A DNA stretch of 30,619 nt from a virus: positions 1 to 30,619 of IMG/VR virus record IMGVR_UViG_3300044675_000763. The stretch is one strand, 5' to 3'. This document shows, in pieces, positions 1 to 6,391 of this stretch. Position 1 is the stretch's first letter, and each line of letters begins with the position of its first letter. Below the pieces are notes generated by a model, which did no database searches, was not told the DNA's origin, and saw only the letters and a list, made by a program, of their open reading frames with translations. The position numbers were made by a program, and so were the translations under genes.

Positions 1-87
1 GTAATTAAATTGTGGGAGCAAATCAAAAAAAGCGAATATTTTTTAACCGACGTCGTAAATATCTGGCGCAAAGTATTTAAAAAGTAA
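1..87 (+). CDS. Holin-like protein, 3' end (second copy of the end of 30339-30548)
   Basis: The window opens inside this gene. Twenty-eight codons are present, ending in a basic, amphipathic C-terminus (…WRKVFKK). They encode exactly the same residues as the last 28 codons of the complete copy at 30339-30548, with one silent change (ATT for ATC). The stop codon shares its last base with the next ATG (TAATG), so the two genes are translationally linked. See the complete copy for the functional argument. Confidence 0.8.
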   Translation, partial: VIKLWEQIKKSEYFLTDVVNIWRKVFKK

Positions 88-158
88 TGGCAAAAGGCGT
101 ACAATCAGTAAAGCCAGTTTCATTTGGCAAGCGTAGAAACGGAGCGGCTCAAAAGGCG
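1..158. repeat. Terminal overlap, left copy (matches 30462-30619)
   Basis: Bases 1-158 match bases 30462-30619 except at position 6 (T here, C at 30467) and position 110 (A here, T at 30571). Both differences fall in third codon positions and leave the protein unchanged: Ile in the holin and Val in the 40-aa protein. The overlap shows that the molecule closes into a circle or is circularly permuted, with a unit length of about 30,461 bp. It could be a true terminal redundancy or an assembly or read overlap from a mixed population. Confidence 0.95.
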
Positions 159-209
159 TTTTCTAAGTCACAGCAAAAGCCAAAAAAATACCGTGGACAA
201 GGTAGATAA
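87..209 (+). CDS. Small basic protein (40 aa)
   Basis: This 40-codon gene starts at the ATG that overlaps the holin stop (TAATG). The product is strongly basic, with the clusters GKRRNG, KPKKYRG and QGR, and has no membrane segment. I do not assign a function; RNA, DNA or membrane-surface binding would suit the charge. Support for it being real: start-stop coupling to the holin gene, and the only difference between the two window copies inside it (position 110 versus 30571) is a silent third-base change. It overlaps the next gene by 17 bases if that gene starts at 193. Confidence 0.6.
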   Translation: MAKGVQSVKPVSFGKRRNGAAQKAFSKSQQKPKKYRGQGR

Positions 210-348
210 ATCTAAAATTATCCGTCTGGGAATCTGGGCGGTTTTTTTAATTGTGGTAGGCGGTGTTGCTGCTTTCCTAATGCCAGAGCATAGCGTTAGC
301 GGTTTTTACGACCTGCTTAAAACAATTATAACTAGCCTACTTATATAA
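193..348 (+). CDS. Small single-pass membrane protein in the lysis region
   Basis: About 51 residues from a GTG at 193; the frame is open back to a TTG at 124, but that start would overlap the 40-aa gene much further. After a short basic N-terminus (KVDKSK) there is one hydrophobic segment of about 20 residues (IIRLGIWAVFLIVVGGVAAF), then a short tail. The stop overlaps the next ATG (TAATG at 346-350). Its place between the holin and the amidase suggests a second holin, antiholin or spanin component, but this rests on position and the membrane segment only. The start choice is uncertain. Confidence 0.55.
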   Translation: MDKVDKSKIIRLGIWAVFLIVVGGVAAFLMPEHSVSGFYDLLKTIITSLLI

Positions 349-1070
349 TGGAGGAATTTAGACCGCGATTAAATAAACACGAATGGGACATAATCCAGGG
401 ATTTAGAAACGCTAACAGCAAAGGCGGCGTTTTAGAAATTGGCGATTTGCACGAACCATTCTGCCTAGACGAATATTTAGAATTCTGCATAGAGCAAAAG
501 AAAAAATACAAAACGGATAAGGTGGTTTTTTTGGGTGACATTATAGATAACCATTTTGCCAGCTACCACGAAACCGACCCAGACGGGCTAAGCGCCCTGG
601 ACGAATTAAACATAGCAATAGAGCGCATAAAGAAATGGCGCGACGCATTCCCAGAGGCAACGGTTATAATTGGAAATCACGACCGCCTAGTAATGCGCAA
701 AGCATACACGGCTGGCATTTCTAAAAAATGGATAAAGACGTATAAAGAAGTATTGGAAACGCCCTACTGGAATTTTGTAGAAGAACACGTTTTATATGAT
801 AACCTGTACGTACACGGCGAACAGGGCACGGCTGTAGCTAGGGCAAAGTCTGATTTAATATCTACTATTCAGGGCCACAGGCACACGGAAGCCTATACTA
901 ATTTTGTGGTTGGTAAAAACTTTAAGCTATTTGGCAAACAGGTAGGCTGTGGAATAGACCGCCGTACGTATGCAATGGCCTACGCTATAGCAGGAAAAAA
1001 ACCAGCCATTGGCGTAGGTGTAACGCTAGACTACGGAAAACTACCTTTTAATGTAATGATGGATTTGTAA
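348..1070 (+). CDS. Calcineurin-like metallophosphoesterase
   Basis: The 240-residue product carries the complete metal-binding signature of the calcineurin-like phosphoesterase superfamily: GDLH (D33, H35), GDIID (D64, D67), GNHD (N110, H111), VHGE (H156) and GHRH (H177, H179). These normally hold two metal ions and hydrolyse phosphomono- or diesters. The substrate cannot be read from sequence; phage members include protein, nucleotide and DNA-end phosphatases. The start ATG overlaps the previous stop by one base. It lies in the lysis operon rather than with replication genes, so a late or host-modifying role is possible. All expected catalytic residues are present. Confidence 0.9.
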   Translation: MEEFRPRLNKHEWDIIQGFRNANSKGGVLEIGDLHEPFCLDEYLEFCIEQKKKYKTDKVVFLGDIIDNHFASYHETDPDGLSALDELNIAIERIKKWRDAFPEATVIIGNHDRLVMRKAYTAGISKKWIKTYKEVLETPYWNFVEEHVLYDNLYVHGEQGTAVARAKSDLISTIQGHRHTEAYTNFVVGKNFKLFGKQVGCGIDRRTYAMAYAIAGKKPAIGVGVTLDYGKLPFNVMMDL

Positions 1071-1078
1071 TACCTTTG
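1071..1078 (+). promoter_or_regulatory. Bacteroidetes-type -7 box before the amidase gene
   Basis: TACCTTTG matches the Bacteroidetes -7 consensus TAnnTTTG exactly and begins directly after the stop of the phosphoesterase gene. Its last base is only 4 nt before the amidase ATG at 1083, so a transcript would be leaderless or nearly so. The upstream -33 element is weak (a T-run at 1046-1049). Confidence 0.45.
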
Positions 1079-1082
1079 CATT

Positions 1083-1505
1083 ATGAAACGAGCGATAAAA
1101 TATATAGCTATCCATTGCACAGCCAGCCAGCCAACGGCTACGGTTGCTGCAATTCTACGCCATTGGCGCGAAAATCTAGGCTGGAAAAACCCAGGCTACC
1201 ATTTGCTAATAGAGGCTAACGGCACTATTCACAGGCTACTGCCATTTAACGGCATAGCTAACGGCGTGCGTGGATTTAACCAGGTTACTATTCATATTAG
1301 CTACATTGGCGGAATAACCAAGCAAGGCAGGCCGCTGGATAATAGAACGGATGCGCAGAAAAAAGCTATTTTGGAGTGCATAAAAGAGGTGCAAGAATGG
1401 AGCGATAATAAAAACCTAATTATCCAGGGACATAGGGATTTTCCTAACCAGAATAAAGCTTGCCCCTGCTTTGACGCTAAGGCAGAATACAGAGGCATAG
1501 TATGA
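1083..1505 (+). CDS. N-acetylmuramoyl-L-alanine amidase (endolysin)
   Basis: A 140-residue, single-domain amidase_2/PGRP-family enzyme of T7-lysozyme size. Zinc ligands expected for the family are visible: H11 (IAIHCTAS), H117 (GHRD) and C127 (KACPCFDA), plus Y39 and K125 at the catalytic positions. It would cleave the bond between N-acetylmuramic acid and L-alanine in peptidoglycan at the end of infection. There is no signal peptide or cell-wall-binding domain, so export would need the holin. It has its own promoter-like box just upstream and overlaps the next gene by ATGA. Confidence 0.93.
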   Translation: MKRAIKYIAIHCTASQPTATVAAILRHWRENLGWKNPGYHLLIEANGTIHRLLPFNGIANGVRGFNQVTIHISYIGGITKQGRPLDNRTDAQKKAILECIKEVQEWSDNKNLIIQGHRDFPNQNKACPCFDAKAEYRGIV

Positions 1506-1723
1506 AAGCCAAGCTAATATTTGACCTACCAGAGGAAACGCACGAATGGCGCAACGCTATAGACGGCGCTAAAATGCGTTCTGTTTTATGGGAACATGAC
1601 CAATGGCTACGCAGTAAGGTAAAATACGAAGACCTAACAGACGAACAATTCCAAGTTTACCAGGGCTGCCGCGACCATTTGCGGACCTTACTTTATGAGG
1701 AAAATTTAGACTTAGACGCGTGA
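1502..1723 (+). CDS. Conserved small phage protein of unknown function
   Basis: A 73-residue acidic, probably helical protein (start KAKLIFDLPEE, then a W-rich helix VLWEHDQWLRSK). Similar short proteins opening with a 'KxxFDLPEE' block and a 'D.WLR..IKY' block are common in phages, but I know of no demonstrated function. It is coupled to the amidase by an ATGA overlap and to the next small frame by a GTGA overlap. Confidence 0.75.
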   Translation: MKAKLIFDLPEETHEWRNAIDGAKMRSVLWEHDQWLRSKVKYEDLTDEQFQVYQGCRDHLRTLLYEENLDLDA

Positions 1724-1815
1724 AAAAAGTAGCTGCGATTTTAAACCAGGTTTGGCTGGGCTTTACATTGGCTAACCAATGGCAAAGCCGTTACCAGCAA
1801 TTCGGGAAAATATGA
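1720..1815 (+). CDS. Very small protein (31 aa, GTG start)
   Basis: This reading frame opens at a GTG overlapping the previous stop (GTGA) and closes in an ATGA overlap with the next gene at 1812. It fills what would otherwise be an untranslated gap in a chain of coupled genes. The product (VKKVAAILNQVWLGF… ending YQQFGKI) has a moderately hydrophobic helix near the N-terminus and could be membrane associated. It is too short for homology-based assignment. The double start/stop overlap is the main evidence. Confidence 0.5.
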   Translation: MKKVAAILNQVWLGFTLANQWQSRYQQFGKI

Positions 1816-2360
1816 AAGAATTACTAGACGACGAAAGAATAAGAATAGCTACAGTAGCTTTTTTAGCTGGGGTAATCCTGGCTATTATCCTTTTTCCTAA
1901 AAGGGAAATAGAAACCGTTTACAAAACAGAAACTAAGGTAAAAACAGACACGCTATACGTCACGTCTACAGATACTATTTACGTCCCGAAAACTAAGATT
2001 AAAACGCAGGTTATTAGGGATACTGTGCTAATAGATTTTAAGCCTAAAATAAGGGCCTTTACAGCGTCTTTTCCATCTAAGTATGGTAGCACTAAGGTAA
2101 GCGGCGAAGTGCTGGGAGAAGTGCTAAAAATGACCTCTATTAACGACTATAAAATTCCTGTCGTAACTAACACGGTAACCGAAACGAAAACCGAAACAAT
2201 AGTAGTAAAACCGAAGGGCGTTTATTTAGGCGTTAGCATTAACAGCGTAATGCAGCCAGGCGTAAAGGCCAGCTACCTGGATAATAAATATTTATTCCAG
2301 TATCAATTTCAGCCGTTGCAGGGAATTCACCAGATAGGCGTTAGTAAAAAGTTATTCTAA
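1812..2360 (+). CDS. Membrane-anchored periplasmic protein, candidate spanin
   Basis: About 182 residues from the ATG at 1812, chosen because it overlaps the upstream stop (ATGA); an in-frame ATG at 1779 would add 11 residues. One hydrophobic segment lies near the N-terminus (IATVAFLAGVILAIILF), followed by a long polar region rich in Thr, Lys and Val repeats (…TETKVKTDTLYV…, TETKTETIVVKP) and ending in a short beta-like tail. This N-in, C-out layout fits an inner-membrane spanin (Rz-like) next to the amidase, but no family motif proves it. It is the last gene of the lysis operon; a terminator follows at once. Confidence 0.6.
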   Translation: MKELLDDERIRIATVAFLAGVILAIILFPKREIETVYKTETKVKTDTLYVTSTDTIYVPKTKIKTQVIRDTVLIDFKPKIRAFTASFPSKYGSTKVSGEVLGEVLKMTSINDYKIPVVTNTVTETKTETIVVKPKGVYLGVSINSVMQPGVKASYLDNKYLFQYQFQPLQGIHQIGVSKKLF

Positions 2361-2414
2361 AGGTTAACACAGGTTTGCGATTTGTAACCCTTTGGGTTTA
2401 ATTGTTACCTTTTT
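2361..2414 (+). terminator. Branched intrinsic terminator after the lysis operon
   Basis: AGGTTAACA (2361-2369) pairs with TGTTACCT (2403-2410) with one bulged base, enclosing an inner hairpin AACCC-TTT-GGGTT (2386-2398). The outer stem is followed by a run of five Ts (2410-2414). It starts directly after the stop codon at 2360. The long interior loop makes it weaker than the other terminators here. Confidence 0.45.
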
Positions 2415-2505
2415 AAATAAATCTGTAACAACTGTCGCCAAATTGTCTACGCTTATTCGGATAATTACCGATAAGGTTAAACGTATTTTACAAAAGGGCC
2501 GCGTT
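2415..2505. other. Short non-coding gap with a small hairpin
   Basis: Between the terminator and the convergent minus-strand gene. It holds an imperfect hairpin, CTTATTCGG (2452-2460) with CCGATAAG (2468-2475) around an AT-rich loop, and no T-run. I see no gene here; it may help end transcription of the minus-strand gene or bind a protein. Confidence 0.4.
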
Positions 2506-2823
2506 TTAGAAAAAATCGTTAATGTTAATTTCCAATTCGTTAGCTTTTTGCATGGATTTTGAATCATTTTTATCCAGCATTTTTAGCAGAATTAGGTAGC
2601 CTATAAGGTCGTTAACTACGTCTTCGTCGTCTTTTTGCAGGCTGCCGTTTTTAATCCGTTTTAATTTGTCGTCTATCCGTACTAGTAGACCGTCCCTGGC
2701 AGGCAACTGGCTAAAAACGCCTAGCGGTTCCAGGGCGCTGTTTCCGTATTTCTGATTTTTGCTAATTAGCATTGTCGCAATTTCATCTAGAATCTGCGAC
2801 AGGTTTTTTTCAAAGTTGGACAT
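2506..2823 (-). CDS. DUF1599/Nmad1-like small helical protein
   Basis: The only convincing minus-strand gene: about 105 residues from the ATG at 2823. The core, with KNQKYGNSALEP, RIDDKLKRIKN and EDVVNDLIGYLILLK, resembles the DUF1599 ('nucleotide modification associated domain 1') and MazG-like all-helical group. Members often sit in phage genomes and are thought to act on nucleotides; the acidic EDVVNDL helix would fit metal binding. Function is inferred by resemblance only. It is convergent with the lysis operon and divergent from the early operon, as expected of a separately controlled gene. Confidence 0.65.
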   Translation of the reverse strand: MSNFEKNLSQILDEIATMLISKNQKYGNSALEPLGVFSQLPARDGLLVRIDDKLKRIKNGSLQKDDEDVVNDLIGYLILLKMLDKNDSKSMQKANELEININDFF

Positions 2824-2985
2824 AATAGGGCGCTTTTGGTTTAGCAAGTTAAAAGCACAAAAAGCCAGACTAAAAAATATTTTTGCGTTTTGTGTGATTT
2901 TTTTTTAGGAATTTGTAGGAATGTTAGAAATAACTATTAATTTTACATCAGCAACAACGCAAAACAACAACAAAACACAAACCCT
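2824..2985. promoter_or_regulatory. Divergent promoter region of the early operon
   Basis: An AT-rich intergenic region of about 160 bases between the minus-strand gene and the first early gene. Rightward candidates are TATTTTTG (2878-2885, exact TAnnTTTG) and TAATTTTA (2938-2945), the latter 22 nt after a TTTG (2912-2915). The palindrome around 2873-2884 also gives a TATTTTTT on the minus strand, a possible leftward box. The last 35 bases are an A/C-rich leader without a Shine-Dalgarno sequence. Confidence 0.5.
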
Positions 2986-3183
2986 ATGACAACTCAAGTA
3001 ACATTTAACAGCGAATTTCAAAGAAGACAAGACTTAATTAACAACGCAGATTTTAGAGCAATGTGCGCCAAGCACGCGCAAGCAAGCGGAGTAACCGCAA
3101 AAGAGTGGAACGCCAACAAAGTAGCTATTTTAATGCTAATGGCTAACGAGTTATGCGCACTAGAAAACAATTTAAATAAATAA
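2986..3183 (+). CDS. Small early protein of unknown function (65 aa)
   Basis: The first gene of the rightward early operon, with an ATG preceded by an A/C-rich leader. The product is a short, mostly helical soluble protein (FQRRQDLINNADFRAMCAKHAQ … KVAILMLMANELCALENN). No motif is recognised. First genes of phage early operons often act on the host, but nothing in the sequence shows this. Confidence 0.7.
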   Translation: MTTQVTFNSEFQRRQDLINNADFRAMCAKHAQASGVTAKEWNANKVAILMLMANELCALENNLNK

Positions 3184-3191
3184 ATTTTAAC

Positions 3192-3205
3192 GGCCCTTCT
3201 GGGCC
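3192..3205 (+). promoter_or_regulatory. GC-rich hairpin between early genes
   Basis: GGCCC-TTCT-GGGCC forms a 5-bp all-GC hairpin 9 nt after the stop of the first early gene, followed by only three Ts. It is more likely an mRNA-processing or stabilising hairpin, or a weak attenuator, than a full terminator. Confidence 0.4.
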
Positions 3206-3220
3206 TTTACCTACAAACAT

Positions 3221-3496
3221 ATGAGCAAGCGCTACCACGACATCGACATTTTCACAGACCAAACCATTGAGTTTACCTATGAGGGTAAGGAATACATTTG
3301 GGAGGGAGACTTTAGGGTAACTACCTGGGGAGAAACGGCAGACTACGATTACCCAGGCGACAGCGACATAGAAATAGAGATAGACCACACGACTAGTTTA
3401 ACCTATTACTGTGAAGACACAGACCAGCACATAGACGTTATCCCTACGCCGTCTATTCTGAACACTTTAGAAATATTTATTGAACGTTACAAATAA
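3221..3496 (+). CDS. Acidic small protein of unknown function (91 aa)
   Basis: A very acidic protein, with alternating D/E and beta-prone residues (DYDYPGDSDIEIEIDH…) and few basic residues. Strong negative charge in an early phage protein can mean DNA mimicry, but many unknown early proteins are acidic, so I treat that only as a possibility. It follows the GC hairpin and precedes the ERF gene by 14 bases. Confidence 0.7.
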   Translation: MSKRYHDIDIFTDQTIEFTYEGKEYIWEGDFRVTTWGETADYDYPGDSDIEIEIDHTTSLTYYCEDTDQHIDVIPTPSILNTLEIFIERYK

Positions 3497-3510
3497 CCAA
3501 ACAACTACCT

Positions 3511-4083
3511 ATGAAAGAGTTAATACTAATTCAGAACGAATTAAAAGCACCAAAAAACCAATATAACAGTTTCGGAAAATACAAGTACCGAAGCTGCGAG
3601 GATATCCTAGAGGCGCTAAAACCGCTGCTGCTAAAGTACGAATGCACGCTAACAATAGAAGACGAAGTTAAGGAGGTCGCAGGCATTGCGTTTATAGAAA
3701 GTACTGTTAGCATCCAGATAGATAAAAAAGGCAGAACCGAGGGACGCGCAGTTACTGCCCAGGCAGGAATAGACATTAACCGCAAAGGCATGGACGTGGC
3801 GCAATGTTTCGGCGCCAGCAGTAGCTATTCTAGAAAGTATGCGCTAAACGGACTTTTCTTAATCGATGATTCCGCACTAGACCCAGACAGCAGTAACGAC
3901 CACACACCAAAGACAGCAAAGGTCCAGGCGCCAGCGGCAAAAGTTGAGCCTACAGCGGAGCAATTTGCGCACCTAGTAAGGTATCTAAACGGCAGCCCAT
4001 CCCAGCAAGAACAAGCCAAACAGGCGCTAGGAAAATACAAGCTAACACAGGACCAGCTAGACACATTAGACGGATTAATTTAA
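3511..4083 (+). CDS. erf: ERF-family single-strand annealing recombinase
   Basis: A 190-residue protein with the ERF-superfamily core in the first ~125 residues: the N-terminal block GKYKYRSCEDILEALKPLL, the central beta region and the conserved AGIDINRKGMDVAQ…SSYSRKYAL block. ERF proteins are ring-forming annealing recombinases that pair complementary single strands during phage recombination and genome circularisation. A Pro/Ala-rich linker (about 130-145) leads to a short helical C-terminal domain. The neighbouring Gp157 and downstream RusA fit a recombination module. The start is ATG in an ACCTATG context. Confidence 0.88.
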   Translation: MKELILIQNELKAPKNQYNSFGKYKYRSCEDILEALKPLLLKYECTLTIEDEVKEVAGIAFIESTVSIQIDKKGRTEGRAVTAQAGIDINRKGMDVAQCFGASSSYSRKYALNGLFLIDDSALDPDSSNDHTPKTAKVQAPAAKVEPTAEQFAHLVRYLNGSPSQQEQAKQALGKYKLTQDQLDTLDGLI

Positions 4084-4099
4084 ACTAACCTATACAATT

Positions 4100-4582
4100 A
4101 TGAACCTTTACCAAATCACAAAAGAAGCGCTAGAAATCCAAACAATTCTAGAAACTGAAGAATTAACGCCAGAGCTAGAACAGGCGTTAATTCTAAATCA
4201 ACAGCAGCTGCAAACCAAAGCGGCTGGCTATGCTAAAATTATTGCCAATTACCAGGCAAACGCGGACGCTGCGGGCGCAGAGATTAAAAGACTAAGGCAA
4301 TACAAAGAGCAAAACGAAAAGGCCGTAGACAGGCTAAAAAACGCTCTGCGTGAATCTTTGCTAACGTGCGGAATTGATAAGCTAGAAAGCGAATTCTGGC
4401 GCCTATCTATTCGACGCAGCGAAGCCGTAGAAGTTGACCTATTAGAAGCTTTACCAGCTGATTTTGTAACGGTGAAAACTACCAAGGCCGCGGACAAAGT
4501 AGCAATTAAAGAAGCTATAAAGCGCGGCGAAAATATCACAGGCGCGCGAATAGTAGAAAACTTTAGCCTGCAAATAAAATAG
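4100..4582 (+). CDS. Siphovirus Gp157-family protein
   Basis: 160 residues: a long helical/coiled-coil N-terminal part (about 20-90, with …EIKRLRQYKEQNEKAVDRLKNAL…) and a small C-terminal beta part (LSIRRSEAVEV … ITGARIVENFSL). This order, and the 'WRLSIRRS' block, fit the Gp157 family (PF05565), often found next to ERF or RecT-like annealing proteins in siphoviruses. Its biochemical role is not settled; participation in recombination or replication is the usual inference from gene order. Confidence 0.82.
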   Translation: MNLYQITKEALEIQTILETEELTPELEQALILNQQQLQTKAAGYAKIIANYQANADAAGAEIKRLRQYKEQNEKAVDRLKNALRESLLTCGIDKLESEFWRLSIRRSEAVEVDLLEALPADFVTVKTTKAADKVAIKEAIKRGENITGARIVENFSLQIK

Positions 4583-4584
4583 CG

Positions 4585-4776
4585 ATGCCAGATATTACCA
4601 TGTGCGCAGGGACAGATTGTCCCCAGAAAGAAACCTGCTATAGGTTTACGGCTACGCCAAACGAATACAGACAGTCCTATTTTATTACTCCGCCAGTTAA
4701 GGACGGAAAATGTGAAATGTACTGGGGGCAAAAGGCACAGGTAGTTTACAACCAATTAAAAGAAATACTAAAATGA
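4585..4776 (+). CDS. Small four-cysteine protein (possible zinc binding)
   Basis: 63 residues with four cysteines, C7, C12, C18 and C43, in the pattern MCAGTDCPQKETCYRF … KCEMYW. This spacing could hold a zinc ion. I recall short proteins opening 'MPDITMC.G..CP.K..CYRF' in other Bacteroidetes phages, with no known function. It sits 2 nt after Gp157 and overlaps the next small gene by ATGA. Confidence 0.75.
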   Translation: MPDITMCAGTDCPQKETCYRFTATPNEYRQSYFITPPVKDGKCEMYWGQKAQVVYNQLKEILK

Positions 4777-4919
4777 AAACCTACACTTACTGCGGACAAA
4801 TAATAAAAACGCCTGGCGACCTAAAACCCAGAGGCGTGCGGTCAACATACAATGCCGAACAATTACCAATTAACGAAACCTATGAACGTCTATGGAAACT
4901 CATAAATACACTAACCTAG
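4773..4919 (+). CDS. Small protein of unknown function (48 aa)
   Basis: This 48-codon frame starts at an ATG that overlaps the preceding stop (ATGA). It encodes a basic N-terminal half (MKTYTYCGQIIKTPGD) and a helical end (ETYERLWKLINTLT). It overlaps the following HTH gene by 28 bases. The ATGA coupling and the fact that it fills an otherwise empty 115-base gap are the evidence; there is no homology argument. Confidence 0.5.
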   Translation: MKTYTYCGQIIKTPGDLKPRGVRSTYNAEQLPINETYERLWKLINTLT

Positions 4920-5233
4920 AAGAAAAAGTACAGGACCTTTATATTAATGGACTGTCTAAAAAGAAAATTAGCAAAGCGCTAGAAATGGACATTAACCAAG
5001 TGGGCTATATTCTTTACATAAAGCTAAAGGTGCATATGCGCTACCCACGCAAAAGAGTAAATACAGACCTGCTGGACCTGCTGCCCAGGGAAAAGGTAAA
5101 CCGAATTATTACCCTGGTAAACTTTGGATATAACCTAAAGGAAATAGCTAACGACCAAAACCTAGATTCACGCGAAGTTTACAGGCTGGTTAGGGAGGCA
5201 AAACAAAAAAATCTAATTACAAAAGTTGCATAA
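4892..5233 (+). CDS. Helix-turn-helix protein with two HTH-like units
   Basis: 113 residues with two HTH-like segments: about 15-40 (INGLSKKKISKALEMDINQV) and about 73-100 (NFGYNLKEIANDQNLDSREV). Both have the 'I/L..A…….V' spacing of DNA-binding HTHs of the resolvase/sigma region 4 type, and a basic patch (RYPRKRV) lies between them. A DNA-binding regulator in the early operon is likely; targets are unknown. An ATG 10 bases upstream in another frame (4882-4905) would give only a 7-codon peptide. Confidence 0.65.
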   Translation: METHKYTNLEEKVQDLYINGLSKKKISKALEMDINQVGYILYIKLKVHMRYPRKRVNTDLLDLLPREKVNRIITLVNFGYNLKEIANDQNLDSREVYRLVREAKQKNLITKVA

Positions 5234-5255
5234 TATCATTTATTTATTACTTTTA
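5226..5255 (+). promoter_or_regulatory. Internal early promoter, TTG-19-TACTTTTA
   Basis: A TTG at 5226-5228 lies exactly 19 nt before TACTTTTA (5248-5255), a TAnnTTTA form of the Bacteroidetes -7 element. The next ATG follows at 5277 after an A-rich leader. It would re-start transcription for the genes from 5277 to 6521. Confidence 0.5.
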
Positions 5256-5276
5256 CAGAAACAAAACAAAAGACCT

Positions 5277-5369
5277 ATGAAAATTTTAAAAGACATTCTC
5301 TATTTTATTGTGGCATTTACGCCGCTTTTTATATTCTGCTACATGATTGGCAAACACATTTCTGAATAA
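5277..5369 (+). CDS. Tiny single-pass membrane protein (30 aa)
   Basis: A 30-residue product almost entirely made of one membrane segment (ILYFIVAFTPLFIFCYMIG), with a short basic start and a polar end (KHISE). The start is in the context ACCTATG, shared with other early genes here, and it sits just after a promoter. It could modify a host membrane protein, but no function can be assigned. Confidence 0.55.
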   Translation: MKILKDILYFIVAFTPLFIFCYMIGKHISE

Positions 5370-5376
5370 ACGACCT

Positions 5377-5676
5377 ATGGAAAATTTAACCCTAAAAACA
5401 ATTAAGACCGTAGAAAGCTACGTAGTCGTTCCAAAATATTTCCGCTTAAATCTAAGTCAATACTACAGGATTATATCGGACAAATCCTATGTTGTAGTTA
5501 CATTTTACGACACGGATAAACACACAATGGAAGGTTTATATTTATACCCAGAAATTGAGGTAAAGCCAATAGACCAGCTGCACATTTACGTACAGGACAG
5601 GGAAATAAAAGAGATAACTAAAGACGAATTTTTAGAAAAGTTTGACGCCTGCACGACCTATATAGATACGCTATGA
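5377..5676 (+). CDS. Small early protein of unknown function (99 aa)
   Basis: The start is placed at the ATG at 5377 (context GACCTATG) rather than a TTG 30 bases upstream, because the TTG would overlap the tiny membrane gene. The product is beta-rich and acidic at the end (VVVPKYFRLNLSQYYRI … EITKDEFLEKF). No family recognised. Coupled to the next gene by ATGA. Confidence 0.65.
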   Translation: MENLTLKTIKTVESYVVVPKYFRLNLSQYYRIISDKSYVVVTFYDTDKHTMEGLYLYPEIEVKPIDQLHIYVQDREIKEITKDEFLEKFDACTTYIDTL

Positions 5677-6032
5677 ACTACAATAACGACTTTAGATTTG
5701 ACCTAGAATTTGGCGTTTTAGAAGGCGAAACCTGGTTTGCAGATATGATTTCAAATAACAAATTTGAAGTTAAAACAGACCGACGCACAGAAGAAACTGG
5801 CAACATTTATATAGAATACCAGAGCCGCGACAAACCTAGCGGAATAAAAACAACTCAGGCAGATTTTTGGGTTTACAAGGTAGGCCCAGGTAAAGCAATT
5901 GTAATAGAAACGCTAGAGTTAAAAAAGATTATAACTAGACTAGTACTGGAAGGCAAAGCCTACACTAACATTAGAGGCGGAGACAATAACACCAGCTTAG
6001 GGGTGCTAGTTAGAGTAAAGGATTTATTATGA
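5673..6032 (+). CDS. Possible PD-(D/E)XK nuclease-like protein
   Basis: 119 residues. The N-terminal half reads like the core of a PD-(D/E)XK fold: an early acidic residue in the GVLEGETWF block, then KFEVKTDR (the E-x-K strand) at about 31-38, then an IYIEYQSR strand followed by an alpha/beta part. Phage proteins with this 'FEVKTD … G.IYIEY.SR' layout have been related to small nucleases of this superfamily. I cannot confirm the fold or activity from sequence alone. It is linked by ATGA overlaps on both sides. Confidence 0.6.
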   Translation: MNYNNDFRFDLEFGVLEGETWFADMISNNKFEVKTDRRTEETGNIYIEYQSRDKPSGIKTTQADFWVYKVGPGKAIVIETLELKKIITRLVLEGKAYTNIRGGDNNTSLGVLVRVKDLL

Positions 6033-6391
6033 CACAGCAGGAAATAGTAAAGGAATTGCAACATAGGGCAACACAGAAATATTTAATTTACCTGGCGCTG
6101 CAGGAAATTATGCTAGATAATTATGAAGACTGTAAATTCTTAAAGGATTACGATTTTTATATAACGACCAAGCATAAAAACCTGCTGGCGGATTTACGGC
6201 GAAACGCAGCTAAGGCGTTTAGATTTCTAGAGGGATACGACGAAGGCGAAAAGACTATAAAACAGTTTCACGAATTCGTTAAAATCTTTGAAGCTTTGCA
6301 CGAATCGATAGACAAAGGCGGCAGCTATTTTAGCGACTGCCTGGCAGCCATTGAACAAATTTTAAAACAAGATGCCCAGACAGAAAATTAG
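6029..6391 (+). CDS. Helical protein of unknown function (120 aa)
   Basis: A soluble, nearly all-helical protein (ATQKYLIYLALQEIMLDNY … RRNAAKAFRFLEGYDEGEKTIKQFHEF…) without recognised motifs. The start overlaps the previous stop (ATGA), and the gene overlaps the following HTH gene by 20 bases. Confidence 0.65.
   Translation: MTQQEIVKELQHRATQKYLIYLALQEIMLDNYEDCKFLKDYDFYITTKHKNLLADLRRNAAKAFRFLEGYDEGEKTIKQFHEFVKIFEALHESIDKGGSYFSDCLAAIEQILKQDAQTEN

Noticed and set aside
182-209. A7 run as a frameshift site joining the 40-aa protein to the next membrane protein
   Set aside because: The downstream gene lies in the +1 frame relative to the first, which a -1 slip on A7 would not reach; a plain overlap explains it.
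2452-2475. Small hairpin as a replication origin or att site
   Set aside because: A single imperfect hairpin without repeats or a T-run; the iterons in the initiator gene are a much better origin candidate and no integrase is present.
3221-3496. Acidic protein as an anti-restriction DNA mimic
   Set aside because: Acidity alone is weak evidence; no resemblance to Ocr, ArdA or other known mimics could be seen.
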